Numbered from the stretch's first letter, positions 18,371 to 27,653 are shown. The stretch: DNA of 38,533 nt from Candidatus Yanofskyibacteriota bacterium (GCA_016181105.1 JACOZX010000017.1:1-38533), one strand, 5' to 3'. A program made the numbers and translations. Notes: generated by a model from the sequence alone, not told the origin.

Positions 18371-18379
18371 TTTGTGCCA

Positions 18380-19039
18380 ATGAAAAAGTTAAAGCACGGT
18401 ATCTACAATATCTTCAAACCACCGGGTCCCACTTCTCATGATATTGTTAATCTAGTCAGAAAAATATCTGGGGAAAAGAGAGTAGGCCATGCCGGCACGC
18501 TTGATCCTTTTGCCGAAGGAGTTTTAATTGTGGCTGTCGGGCGTGAATATACTAAAAAAATGGGACAGCTCTTGAAGCAAAACAAGACTTATCGCGCCGC
18601 TATTCGCCTTGGCGCTTCTTCTGATACTCATGATTTAACCGGAAGAATAGTCTTGTCTGAAAACTATGTTAAGCCCGCCAAAAAAGACATCTTTTCCGCT
18701 TTGAAAAAGTTTACAGGAGAAATTATACAAACTCCTCCCTCGTTTTCAGCCGTCAAAGTTAAAGGCAAAAAAGCTTATGAGCTCGCCCGAAAAGGAGCTA
18801 CACCCAAACTCAAGCCGAGAAAAGTAAAAATTTATTACATCAAAATTTTAAAATATAAATGGCCGTTTCTGGAAATAGAAACTAAAGTCTCTTCCGGCAC
18901 ATATATCCGCGCAATTGCCCGCGATTTAGGCGAAGTCTTAAAAACCGGCGGGTATCTGGAAAAACTAATCCGAACCAAAGTTGGCAGATATAACATTGGA
19001 AAATCAGTAAAGTTGGACAGGTTGATAAAAAACATATAG
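18380..19039 (+). CDS. truB: tRNA pseudouridine(55) synthase TruB
   Basis: GIYNIFKPPGPTSHDIVNLVRK, VGHAGTLDPFAEGVL, TPPSFSAVKVKGKKAYELAR, SSGTYIRAIARDLGE; ORF track extends to 18323 into the palindrome. Confidence 0.96.
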   Translation: MKKLKHGIYNIFKPPGPTSHDIVNLVRKISGEKRVGHAGTLDPFAEGVLIVAVGREYTKKMGQLLKQNKTYRAAIRLGASSDTHDLTGRIVLSENYVKPAKKDIFSALKKFTGEIIQTPPSFSAVKVKGKKAYELARKGATPKLKPRKVKIYYIKILKYKWPFLEIETKVSSGTYIRAIARDLGEVLKTGGYLEKLIRTKVGRYNIGKSVKLDRLIKNI

Positions 19040-19071
19040 ACTGCAACTAATAAAGTTCTTTGAATTAGAGG

Positions 19072-19656
19072 ATGATAATGCCTAATCAAGCAAACATTTT
19101 AGCGCATATTACACGAAAAACTCCGCTAGGTATTCTGGACATAGAAGTACTTGGTAGTGACAGACTCCTAGGCCGTCACTTCTGTAACTCTGATCCGTAT
19201 TCGTCGTATTCCGAAATGTCGTTTTCAACACCTTACCAAAACATTTCCGTCTTTTTCTGTAAGAGATGCGGTTTTAGATTTGAAATAAGAAACTTGCCAC
19301 AAAAAGATTTTGATAAATTTTACGACAACGTAAAGATATTAATCAACAGACAAATTGATAATCTTATTGAAGAAAACGTCCAGCCGGGATCTGATTCTAT
19401 GGCAGGAGTTCACTTTAGAGATGGTCACGTAACCCTGGAACCCGGGGGCCCAAAAGGCTTTAGAGCCTGGCACTGCAGAACCGCTCAAGGGAAAAAGCAA
19501 ATAATGAGAACCAGACCCACGGGCCAGACCAACTGGATAAAGCTGTATTGTCCGGAATGTAACTACAATATTGAGTTTGAGCACACTCCAGGCACTACCT
19601 TTGAGGAACTGATTAATAACCTGAACAGAGTTGCCTCATCCCGTTGGCATGATTAA
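19072..19656 (+). CDS. Putative tandem zinc-ribbon protein, unknown function
   Basis: Two similar modules: HFC...ISVFFCKRCGFRFEI and WHC...IKLYCPECNYNIEF. Confidence 0.7.
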   Translation: MIMPNQANILAHITRKTPLGILDIEVLGSDRLLGRHFCNSDPYSSYSEMSFSTPYQNISVFFCKRCGFRFEIRNLPQKDFDKFYDNVKILINRQIDNLIEENVQPGSDSMAGVHFRDGHVTLEPGGPKGFRAWHCRTAQGKKQIMRTRPTGQTNWIKLYCPECNYNIEFEHTPGTTFEELINNLNRVASSRWHD

Positions 19657-19657
19657 A

Positions 19658-19685
19658 ACCGCCGGCACAAAAGCCGGTTTTTTAA
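19658..19685 (+). terminator. Rho-independent terminator
   Basis: aaaaccgccggcacaaaagccggttttttaa. Confidence 0.85.
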
Positions 19686-19743
19686 TACTTGAAAAAAAGA
19701 GTTATATGTTGTAAGTTGTATGTTACAAGAAAAACAACAAAAT

Positions 19744-20016
19744 ATGCCCATAACCGAATCGGCCAAAAAAGCCTTAAGACAATCTAAAAAACGTCATCTG
19801 GAAAACCTAAAATTTAAAAGGGGTTTTAAATCTGCTATAAAAGACTTTCGCAAAGAAGTCTCTGCCGGCAACTTGGAAAAAGCAAAAACTTTCCTGCCCG
19901 TGGTATATCAAGCCGTAGACAAAGCTTCTAAAAAGGGCGTCATCAAAAAAAATACCGCCAGCCGATACAAATCAAGACTTGCTCAATCTCTGAACAAAAA
20001 ACAAAACAAGGCCTAG
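19744..20016 (+). CDS. rpsT: Ribosomal protein bS20
   Basis: MPITESAKKALRQSKKRHLENLKFKRGFKSAIK...KKGVIKKNTASRYKSRLAQSLNK. Confidence 0.95.
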   Translation: MPITESAKKALRQSKKRHLENLKFKRGFKSAIKDFRKEVSAGNLEKAKTFLPVVYQAVDKASKKGVIKKNTASRYKSRLAQSLNKKQNKA

Positions 20017-20029
20017 AGCCTTGTTTTAA
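20003..20029 (+). terminator. Rho-independent terminator of rpsT
   Basis: aaaacaaggcctagagccttgttttaag. Confidence 0.8.
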
Positions 20030-21111
20030 GTCGCCTTAGCGATATTCACAGCAATACCAAGACCGGCTAAAAGAGCGGCAATGGAAGTCCCGCCATAACT
20101 GACAAAAGGCAAAGGAATGCCTGTTAAAGGCAGAAGACCGGTAATCGCCCCGATATTAATGAGCGACTGACTGCCTATCCAAACCATCATTCCTAAAATA
20201 AAAAGCTGGCCAAAACGGTCCGAGGTATTGTTGGCAACTTTGACCAACTGGAAAGAAAGCAAAAAGATTAGAAAGATAAAAGAAACCGCTCCTATTAAAC
20301 CCAGCTCTTCGGCAACAACGGCAAAGATAGAATCCCCCACCGGTTCAGGCAAAAAATTTATTTTTTGCTGACTCTGGCCAAAACCGACACCCCAAATACC
20401 TCCGCGGCCTATGGCTATCAGAGCTTGATTAATGTGATAAGAAATACCTTGCGGATCAGAAGTCGGATTAAAAAATGCTAAAAATCGGTTGAACCTGTAA
20501 GGCGCAAGCTGAACTAAAGCGAAAAAGATAACGGCCAAAACTAAGATTAAAATCCCAAAATGAGAAACCTTAGCGCCGGCAAAAAAATATAAAGACAAGG
20601 CAATTAAAGCAATTATACCCAAAGTCCCAACGTCCGGCTGTAAGGCCAAGAGAAGACCGACAAAACCCAGAACTACAAAAAACGGCACGATTGAGTAAGA
20701 CCAGTTCCGGATATTTTCGTTTCTGCCGCTGAACCAAGCCGCAAAATAAACAATAAGGCTGAATTTCAAAATTTCCGAAGGCTGAAAACTCAAAAACCCC
20801 AAACTAATCCAACGAGTGGCGCCCTTGGCGGAAAATCCAAAACGCGGAATAAAGACAGCCAACAAAAGAGCAAGACTGAAAATTAAAAGCGGCAGAGAAA
20901 TTTTTTTCCAAAATTTATACTTAATCTTAGAAAAAACAAAAAAAAGGAAAAGACCGGGCAAGACACCATTTAAAAGCTGATGAACAAAATAATAATAGTC
21001 GGAACCAAACCTCTTTTGCCCGTCAACAATACCGGCGGAAGAGAGCGCCAACAAACCGAAAACAATCAGAACAAAAGTAATGATGATAATTTTTTTGGCA
21101 GAACCGGACAT
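20026..21111 (-). CDS. ftsW: FtsW/RodA/SpoVE family lipid II polymerase/flippase
   Basis: GATRWISLGFLSFQPSEILKFSLIVYFA, GIWGVGFGQSQQKINFLPEPVGDSIFAVVAEELGLIG, LPFVSYGGTSIAALLAGLGIAVNI. Confidence 0.94.
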   Translation of the reverse strand: MSGSAKKIIIITFVLIVFGLLALSSAGIVDGQKRFGSDYYYFVHQLLNGVLPGLFLFFVFSKIKYKFWKKISLPLLIFSLALLLAVFIPRFGFSAKGATRWISLGFLSFQPSEILKFSLIVYFAAWFSGRNENIRNWSYSIVPFFVVLGFVGLLLALQPDVGTLGIIALIALSLYFFAGAKVSHFGILILVLAVIFFALVQLAPYRFNRFLAFFNPTSDPQGISYHINQALIAIGRGGIWGVGFGQSQQKINFLPEPVGDSIFAVVAEELGLIGAVSFIFLIFLLSFQLVKVANNTSDRFGQLFILGMMVWIGSQSLINIGAITGLLPLTGIPLPFVSYGGTSIAALLAGLGIAVNIAKAT

Positions 21112-21122
21112 TTAGTTTTTGG

Positions 21123-22244
21123 CTATCTAAACAAGGGCGGGACTTTGGAATCAATCAAGAATATAATTATGCCCAAAATAGCGCCGATGGCTGAAATCAT
21201 CCAAAAACGCATGGTGACTTGGGTCTCCGGCCAACCCAAAGCTTCAAAATGGTGATGAATTGGAGTAGATAAGAAAATCTTTTTTTTGCGAATCTTTTTA
21301 GAAGCCGTCTGTAAAATCACCGATAAGGATTCCAGAACAAAAACCACGCAGATAATTGGAAGGAGAAGAAATGTGTTGGTAAGCATGGCAACAACACCCA
21401 AAACAAAGCCCAGAGCCATGACACCGGTATCGCCCATAAAAAACCTTGCCGGATAAATGTTAAACCACAAAAAAGCCACTAAAGCTCCGACGATTGCGCT
21501 AATAAAAACAACCAAGTCCGTGCGGCCCTGAACAAAAGCAATAGCCCCCAAAGCAGCAAACGATAGAAGAAAAATCCCTCCGCTCAAGCCATCAAGACCA
21601 TCTGCTTCGTTTGCGGAAAAAGCGGTGGCCATAATTACAAAAATAAAAATCGGGATATACCAAAAACCTACCACGAAGTCCCCAAAAAAAGGAATATTTA
21701 TAAAATCCCAGTCTAGTTTGTGATAGAACCACCAAGCGCCTCCTGCCGCTAAAATAGAGTATAGAAAAAGTTTTCGTTTCATGCTTAATCCGCCACGCTT
21801 GACAATTCCAAAAATATCATCAGCCATTCCAACCAATCCGGCCACAATCAAAAATCCCAAAGGCAAAAGTGTCTGACCGCGGGAAAGAAAATTTAAATTT
21901 GACCAGAATCCTGCCTGACCGGCAGGCAGGCCATGCCTACCGGCAGGCAGGCCGTCAAAAATCTTTGAAAAATACCAAAAAACCAAAGTAAGAACAGCCA
22001 CGGTAAACCAAATTATAAACCCACCCATGGTTGGCGTACCTTCCTTTTTTTTGTGAAGAGCATTGAAAATCGGCGTTTCTCCCCAAAAAGTATTCTTATC
22101 ACGCTCTATTTCTTTGCCAGGGCGAAAATATTTCAGCAATATTTTGCTCCAAATTGGGGTAATCGAAATCGCCACAAAAAAAGAAATTGTGGATACCGCA
22201 AAAATCTTGACTACATTAAAAACTGTAAAAAGGTTGTTATCCAT
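21123..22244 (-). CDS. mraY: Phospho-N-acetylmuramoyl-pentapeptide transferase
   Basis: KKEGTPTMGGFIIW, VGMADDIFG, ANEADGLDGLSGG, FMGDTGVMALG, PIHHHFEALGWPETQV. Confidence 0.96.
   Translation of the reverse strand: MDNNLFTVFNVVKIFAVSTISFFVAISITPIWSKILLKYFRPGKEIERDKNTFWGETPIFNALHKKKEGTPTMGGFIIWFTVAVLTLVFWYFSKIFDGLPAGRHGLPAGQAGFWSNLNFLSRGQTLLPLGFLIVAGLVGMADDIFGIVKRGGLSMKRKLFLYSILAAGGAWWFYHKLDWDFINIPFFGDFVVGFWYIPIFIFVIMATAFSANEADGLDGLSGGIFLLSFAALGAIAFVQGRTDLVVFISAIVGALVAFLWFNIYPARFFMGDTGVMALGFVLGVVAMLTNTFLLLPIICVVFVLESLSVILQTASKKIRKKKIFLSTPIHHHFEALGWPETQVTMRFWMISAIGAILGIIIFLIDSKVPPLFR
21910..21953. repeat. GC-rich tandem palindrome inserted in mraY (encodes GLPAGRHGLPAGQAG)
   Basis: cctgcctgaccggcaggcaggccatgcctaccggcaggcagg. 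Confidence 0.93.
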
Positions 22245-22245
22245 A

Positions 22246-23223
22246 TTATTCCCACCTGAAAGCAGCTTTGCTCCAGTTTACCAGTTTCTGGACATCTTCA
22301 AACCTCTCTGTTGAGCCCAAAACAATGGCAATCACCGAGGTATCGCTTGAAGACAGGTCTTCTTCTAGAATAATACACCCCAAAGCGCCATCCGTGTAAC
22401 CGGTCTTAGCTCCAACCATATTCGGCAAAACGCCGAATAGTTTATTGGTGCTGACAAAGTGATGAGGCAGTTTTTTATCAATAGAAAAAAGGTCAATCGC
22501 CGGTTTTGTCAAAGACTCACTAATTTCTTTAAACCGTCTGGCGTATCTTGTCAGCTTCAAAAGGTCTTCCGCCGTGGAATAGGCCGAATCATTCAACCCC
22601 GCCGGATCAAGAAATTTAGAGTTAGTCATTCCTATTTGCAAAGCTTTTTTATTCATTAAGTCCGGAAAACTCGAACCTGTCTTTATCTCTATTGTCCTGG
22701 CAATAGCCGAAGCCGCGTCATTGGAAGATTTCACAAGCATAGCCGCCAGCATATCTTTAAAATAAAACCGTTCTTTCAAGTAAAAATCAGCTCCTTCTTT
22801 GTCAATATTCATTGACTCCTGACCAATTTCAACGACTGCTTCCGGAGAAAGGTGTTCCAACGAAACAATTGCCGTAAGAAGTTTGGTCAAAGAAGCGACG
22901 GGCAGTTGTTGTCTGGAATTTTTAGAAAAAAGAAGCTTAGCGTTTTTAACGTCATAGAGTAAAAAAGATTTGGCTTCCAACAGAGGTTCGGGCACATCCG
23001 ATTTTCTGATCGGAAAGTAGGTTGGTTCGGAAACCGGCAGAATATAGCCGGCTGTTTGAGAGTTTAAGTCTTCGCTGGCATACGAAGAATGAATTAGGGC
23101 CAAACTCAAGTTTTGAGTTCTGGTAATTTCCGCCCTATCTCTAATATCACCATAGACAATAAAAAAACTCAAAAAAACTAACCCCCCGACTAAGATTGTT
23201 AGAATGGTAACTTTTTGCCGCAT
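22246..23223 (-). CDS. D-alanyl-D-alanine carboxypeptidase (S11, DacA-like)
   Basis: PVASLTKLLTAIVSLE (SxxK), VKSSNDAASAIA (SxN), GAKTGYTDGALGC (KTG). Confidence 0.95.
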   Translation of the reverse strand: MRQKVTILTILVGGLVFLSFFIVYGDIRDRAEITRTQNLSLALIHSSYASEDLNSQTAGYILPVSEPTYFPIRKSDVPEPLLEAKSFLLYDVKNAKLLFSKNSRQQLPVASLTKLLTAIVSLEHLSPEAVVEIGQESMNIDKEGADFYLKERFYFKDMLAAMLVKSSNDAASAIARTIEIKTGSSFPDLMNKKALQIGMTNSKFLDPAGLNDSAYSTAEDLLKLTRYARRFKEISESLTKPAIDLFSIDKKLPHHFVSTNKLFGVLPNMVGAKTGYTDGALGCIILEEDLSSSDTSVIAIVLGSTERFEDVQKLVNWSKAAFRWE

Positions 23224-23236
23224 TATCTTGTCATAA

Positions 23237-24544
23237 CTACGGTTCTAGTCTCTTAACGCCTCTGTACAAATAGGTCACTTCCCTGACGTTATTCAATCCC
23301 AAGGCCTGCATTACAAATCTGCTTGGACCAAAACCGAAACCGCCATGTGGCGGACAGCCGTATTTAAAAAAGTTAAGATAGAACTGTATTGGTTCAGTAT
23401 GTAGGCCTTTTTCTTTGGCTTGATTCAGTAAAACATCATAGCGATGTTCCCGTTGAGCACCCGTGGTTATTTCTAAACCCATAAACAAAAGATCGAAACT
23501 TTTTGTCAGGTTACCATTTTCCTTGTGCCGCATATGGTAAAAAGGTCTTATTTCTTTGGGATAGTCGGTTACAAAAACAAATTCATGGCTTTCTTTTTTA
23601 TTTATGTACTCTCCCAGCTTTCTTTCTTCCTCCGGACTTAGATCATTTTCAGTCTCGCTAGGCACATTTAGAGTTTTGAGTATTTCTTTGGCCCTTGCTA
23701 AGGTTAGCTTAGGAAAAGGAATTAAAGGAACACTGATTTCTCGGCCAAAAACTTTTTTTATTTCATTGCCGCTGGTTTTATTTATCTCTGAAAGCATTGC
23801 AACAATAATTCTTTCCTCTTCAGCCATAACATCGTGGTGGGACTCTATAAAAGAAATCTCGATGTCGTAACCAGTAAATTCGGTGTCGTGGCGTGAGGTA
23901 AAAGACGGGTTAGCTCTAAAGACCGGGCCGATTTCAAATGTTTTTTCAAATCCAGAAGCCATGGCCATTTGTTTATAAAACTGAGGCGATTGAGCAAGGT
24001 AAGCCTTGCGTTCAAAATATTTTACCTCAAAGAGTTCTCCGCCAGATTCGCTTGGAGCGCTCATTAGCTTCGGTGAGTGTATCTCAATATAATTATTACT
24101 GCCGCAGTAATCCACAAAAGCTCTCTCCATAGATGTCCAAGCCTGAAATATTAAACGATTCTCCGGTTTACGCAAATCAATCCATCGCCAATCTAATCTT
24201 TTAGGCAATTCCGTTTCGCCGGTTTTTTCAACAACAGGAATGGGAAGTTCCGGTTCGGCCGCTGACAAAACTTCAATTTCTTCTGCAACCACCTCCACCC
24301 CTCCCGGCGCTTGTTTTTCCTCTTTCGCCAAACCAACCACCTTAACAACTGACTCTAAACTCAAGGTCTTCGCAATGTCAGAAGCCTTTTTTTGTTTTTT
24401 AGTAACAACAACCTGGATCAGGCCGGATACGTCTCTAATAATCAAAAATTTAATACTGCCTTGGTCTCTGACAGTATGCACCCAGCCAAAAATCTGGACT
24501 GTTTCACCGGCCCTGTTTTTTGTTTCAGAAATTTGAGTTCGCAT
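23237..24544 (-). CDS. aspS: Aspartyl-tRNA synthetase, archaeal/eukaryal-type short form
   Basis: OB-fold VQIFGWVHTVRDQGSIKFLIIRD, motif 2 FRANPSFTSRHDTEFTGYDIEISF, motif 3 GFGFGPSRFVMQALGLNNVREV; no bacterial GAD insertion. Confidence 0.88.
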   Translation of the reverse strand: MRTQISETKNRAGETVQIFGWVHTVRDQGSIKFLIIRDVSGLIQVVVTKKQKKASDIAKTLSLESVVKVVGLAKEEKQAPGGVEVVAEEIEVLSAAEPELPIPVVEKTGETELPKRLDWRWIDLRKPENRLIFQAWTSMERAFVDYCGSNNYIEIHSPKLMSAPSESGGELFEVKYFERKAYLAQSPQFYKQMAMASGFEKTFEIGPVFRANPSFTSRHDTEFTGYDIEISFIESHHDVMAEEERIIVAMLSEINKTSGNEIKKVFGREISVPLIPFPKLTLARAKEILKTLNVPSETENDLSPEEERKLGEYINKKESHEFVFVTDYPKEIRPFYHMRHKENGNLTKSFDLLFMGLEITTGAQREHRYDVLLNQAKEKGLHTEPIQFYLNFFKYGCPPHGGFGFGPSRFVMQALGLNNVREVTYLYRGVKRLEP

Positions 24545-25499
24545 TTTCAATAATTTTATCAAGAAGTTGAGGAAAACTCAAACCGGCAGCAACAGCCTGT
24601 TGAGGAAACAATGAAGTCGGCGTCAGTCCGGGAAGCGTATTAACTTCAAGCAGGTAAACAGCGCCGTTTCGTAAAATCATATCGCTTCGCGAATAACTAC
24701 GGCAACCCAAAAGCTGATGGGCCAAAAGAGCGACTGATTGGGCCTTCTTGTAACGACCCGCGTCAACCGGAGCGGGGGTAATTTCCTTGGATGCTCCCTG
24801 TTGATACTTGGCTTTGTAATCAAAAAACTTAGCTCTAACCGGCTGTATCTGGGTTAAAGGCAAAACAAAATGTTTTTGTTTGGAAAAATTTTCCAATACC
24901 CCACAGGCAACTTCGGTACCTTTGATGTATTCTTCTATCAGAGCATCCTTGTCTAATTTGAAGACTGACTCCAAAGCTGTAAACAACTTTTTTTCGGTGT
25001 CCACTAAGTAGACCCCAACAGACGAGCCCAAAAATCTTGGCTTGACAAATACGGGTAGCTTTACGACTTTAGAAGTAAAGAATTTAACAAGCGACGAGTT
25101 GTTTTCTCCTTTTTTAAGGTGAAGGGTCTTGGGCGTACTAATCCCCGCCAGTTTAAAAATTTCCCGGCTATGCAACTTGTCCATCGCTAAGGCAGACGGC
25201 CCGCGGCCGGAACCGGTATAGGGCACCCCATGAAAATCCAGAAGACCCTGCATCCGGCCGTCTTCTCCGACTTCGCCGTGCAAAGCCAAAAAAGCGAGAT
25301 CAATCATTTTAAAAATTTTCAGATGATTTTCATATCTGCCATTGGCCATCCAGCGTCCGGATTTGGAAATTTTCACCGCCACAACAGAGTACTTGTCAGG
25401 ATTCAAATTAGCCATAATTTGAACTCCCGTAGCTAAAGACACCTCGTGTTCAACCGAAGGTCCACCCATGAAAACACCTATTTTAAGCCTCTTAGCCAT
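24525..25499 (-). CDS. ddl: D-alanine--D-alanine ligase
   Basis: GVFMGGPSVEHEVSLATG, GEVGEDGRMQGLLDFHGVPYTGSG, VKPRFLGSSVGV, LLEVNTLPGLTPTSLFPQQAVAAG. Confidence 0.96.
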   Translation of the reverse strand: MAKRLKIGVFMGGPSVEHEVSLATGVQIMANLNPDKYSVVAVKISKSGRWMANGRYENHLKIFKMIDLAFLALHGEVGEDGRMQGLLDFHGVPYTGSGRGPSALAMDKLHSREIFKLAGISTPKTLHLKKGENNSSLVKFFTSKVVKLPVFVKPRFLGSSVGVYLVDTEKKLFTALESVFKLDKDALIEEYIKGTEVACGVLENFSKQKHFVLPLTQIQPVRAKFFDYKAKYQQGASKEITPAPVDAGRYKKAQSVALLAHQLLGCRSYSRSDMILRNGAVYLLEVNTLPGLTPTSLFPQQAVAAGLSFPQLLDKIIENANSNF

Positions 25500-25566
25500 T
25501 GTTTATTTAGACCAACACAAATACGTCCTATAATCTTACAGAAACAAAAAACAATTGGAAATAGTG

Positions 25567-25612
25567 ATTTAAAAAGTAGCCCGGCAAATATTGTTTTTTC
25601 CGGACTACCCAC
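25567..25612. repeat. Possible remnant of the palindromic element family
   Basis: tagcccggcaaatattgttttttccgga resembles copy A tagtctggcaaacattgctttttccgga; itself flanked by gtagcccgg/ccggactac. Confidence 0.45.
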
Positions 25613-25628
25613 AAACCTGACGACCTGA

Positions 25629-25657
25629 TTGACTTTGTTTAAAGTATGGTTTACCAT
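25629..25657 (+). promoter_or_regulatory. Predicted promoter for the 25690 gene
   Basis: TTGACT-N17-TACCAT. Confidence 0.5.
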
Positions 25658-25689
25658 AAAAAAACTGAACTTTTAAAAACGGGGTTTAA

Positions 25690-26331
25690 ATGTCGGCAAC
25701 AGAGAGCAAGGCCTTTAAAATTTTAAAGAACAAAAACATAGACCCTGCAGACAGACACGGAATCAACCTAAAAAAATACCTGCCTCTTTTCTTAAAAAAG
25801 AATTCTAAAATAAGCCAGAACCTTCTTAACAGCCTCAACTTGGACCTAGCTAACGACAAACTGGACGAATTGCTCGAAAGATACGACGGCGGTTGCGCCT
25901 TTCGTTACGATGCAACTTTTTATTTCATACTCTGGTATACCTACAAGGAATATAAAACAGGGATTTGTCTTCTCGGTTTCAAAATTAGGGGCGACAAACT
26001 TTTTGTAGTCCAAATACAGGGACTGCGCATTGATTATGATTTTTTCTGTAACCGCAACAACGAAGATATAAAAAAAACATTAAAACTAATAATGTCTTCC
26101 CTAAAGTGGGAAAGGCTTTTGGTAAAAATAGCAGAAGATTGGGCTAGAAAAATGGGTTTTAGAAAAATAGGCATACTCCAAGCTAAGCATAATGAATATT
26201 TTAGAAAAGACCCAACTGTTGAATGGGCCATCGCGAGAAACAATCGTTTGAAAATGCGCTATGACGTAACCGCCGAAAGAATGGGCTACAAGAAAAAACC
26301 ATCAAGCCGATACCGGTCCAAGAGTCTTTAG
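25690..26331 (+). CDS. Uncharacterised protein, possibly acyltransferase-like C-terminal half
   Basis: Own promoter; LLVKIAEDWARKMGFRKIGILQA...YDVTAERMGYKKK weakly resembles a GNAT C-terminal region. Confidence 0.6.
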   Translation: MSATESKAFKILKNKNIDPADRHGINLKKYLPLFLKKNSKISQNLLNSLNLDLANDKLDELLERYDGGCAFRYDATFYFILWYTYKEYKTGICLLGFKIRGDKLFVVQIQGLRIDYDFFCNRNNEDIKKTLKLIMSSLKWERLLVKIAEDWARKMGFRKIGILQAKHNEYFRKDPTVEWAIARNNRLKMRYDVTAERMGYKKKPSSRYRSKSL

Positions 26332-26398
26332 GAATTTTAAATATCGAAAACACCTCCTGAACAAAGAGATGTTTTGTTAGAATGCGATTAGGCCAAAA

Positions 26399-26947
26399 CT
26401 ACGGAGTAGGCATTGGGGTTGTGGCCGGAGAAGTTGAATAGTAAGCTTTTATGCTTTGCTTGGCAGATTCAAAAGCGGCCCTGGCGGCTTTTTTAGCCAT
26501 TTCAAAAGCTTGTTGTGCCGCTTTTTTAGAGCTTTGATAAGAGTCTCTGGCGGCTTTGGCCGCTTCTTTGGAATTCATCTCTTTGGCCCTCTGCTTGGCC
26601 AGATCAAAATCCTCTTTTGCTTTTTTTAAAGCAGAGTGGTAAGCGTTTTTTGCCACTTTTAAAGCTTCCCTGTAAGCCGACTCCGCTCTCTTCAAGGCTA
26701 GAGCCCTTTCCGTTGCCCTTCTTTTAAGTTCTTTGGCTTTTTCTAAAGCGGTTTCTTTTCTGGCATCTTTAGTTTCTTTTACCTTCTCTTTTACTTCTTT
26801 GACTCTGTCATTTGTTTTGATCCCCGGCCTCTTGACTGGTGAAACCGAAGGTCTTTTGGTCGGAGTCGGGCTGACATCATCAGCCAAAACCGGCAAAGCC
26901 GAAAAAACAAAAACTAACAAAACCAACACTGAAATAGTTTTTTTCAT
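26399..26947 (-). CDS. Secreted Ala/Lys-rich helical protein
   Basis: Signal peptide MKKTISVLVLLVFVFSALPVLA, Pro/Thr linker, long AKxA-rich helix. Confidence 0.75.
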   Translation of the reverse strand: MKKTISVLVLLVFVFSALPVLADDVSPTPTKRPSVSPVKRPGIKTNDRVKEVKEKVKETKDARKETALEKAKELKRRATERALALKRAESAYREALKVAKNAYHSALKKAKEDFDLAKQRAKEMNSKEAAKAARDSYQSSKKAAQQAFEMAKKAARAAFESAKQSIKAYYSTSPATTPMPTP

Positions 26948-27049
26948 AGTAATCTTATTTTATTTCTTTCCGGCTAAAAGTACAAACAGCTTATCAACAC
27001 AACCAACCCTTGGCCGAAACACCTTATTTCACCTTTCTCTCGACAGATG

Positions 27050-27256
27050 TCAGTCTGGCACAAATGTCTGAACCTTACTATCCAAATGTTCAAAGGCTTT
27101 CTTCGAAGGAATTTCTAGAATAACATCAAGAATGCGCTGTTGCCCAGCCTCGAGCCTTTGTTGACCCTCTTTAAGTTCAGTCAATGTTGTACCCATCCTG
27201 GTAAATTCGTCTTGAGTCATACGAGCCAGAGTGTCGATGGCCATTTTCTTTTTCAT
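27050..27256 (-). CDS. Small coiled-coil protein
   Basis: MAIDTLARMTQDEFTRMGTTLTELKEGQQRLEAGQQRILDVI; minus-strand promoter TTGACA-N16-TATACT upstream. Confidence 0.6.
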   Translation of the reverse strand: MKKKMAIDTLARMTQDEFTRMGTTLTELKEGQQRLEAGQQRILDVILEIPSKKAFEHLDSKVQTFVPD

Positions 27257-27356
27257 ATTCTAAGCCTAGTATATGAAATTGGTTGTTTGTGTCAAAGGTC
27301 TGATTTGTCAGAAATTAAAAAGTGGCTTGAAGTTATCGCACCACTTAACATAAAAT

Positions 27357-27614
27357 TTATCCCGCTATTTGTTTGTAAATTGAGCAATTCAGTTCTTGGG
27401 CTAGTTGCTCGGCATTCAATTCATTCTCTGGTATAGCCAAGAGCACTTGTCTCCCCAGAGTGTTAGTGAGGTAAGTCGCATTTGGACACCTCGCTACGAC
27501 TTGTTTTAAAAACTCCTTTGCCCTATGTTTATAAACTGAACGAGCATCCTCACATTTTTCAATAGGCGGGTAGTCTTGTTTGTTAATGAATATAAATTTT
27601 ATTTTGTCTGTCAC
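27357..27614 (-). CDS. Small orphan protein
   Basis: 85 aa ORF with predicted promoter upstream at 27654-27682. Confidence 0.55.
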   Translation of the reverse strand: MTDKIKFIFINKQDYPPIEKCEDARSVYKHRAKEFLKQVVARCPNATYLTNTLGRQVLLAIPENELNAEQLAQELNCSIYKQIAG

Positions 27615-27653
27615 CGTTGTTCTCTCTATTCTTATTTTTAAACAGCTTCACTC

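Noticed and set aside
21910-21953. GLPAGRHGLPAGQAG as a functional MraY domain
   Set aside because: Encoded by a GC-rich palindromic repeat of the type also seen in secF, so a repeat insertion is a simpler explanation.
25647-25658. atggtttaccat as an operator over the 25690 promoter
   Set aside because: Short imperfect dyad, expected by chance in AT-rich sequence.
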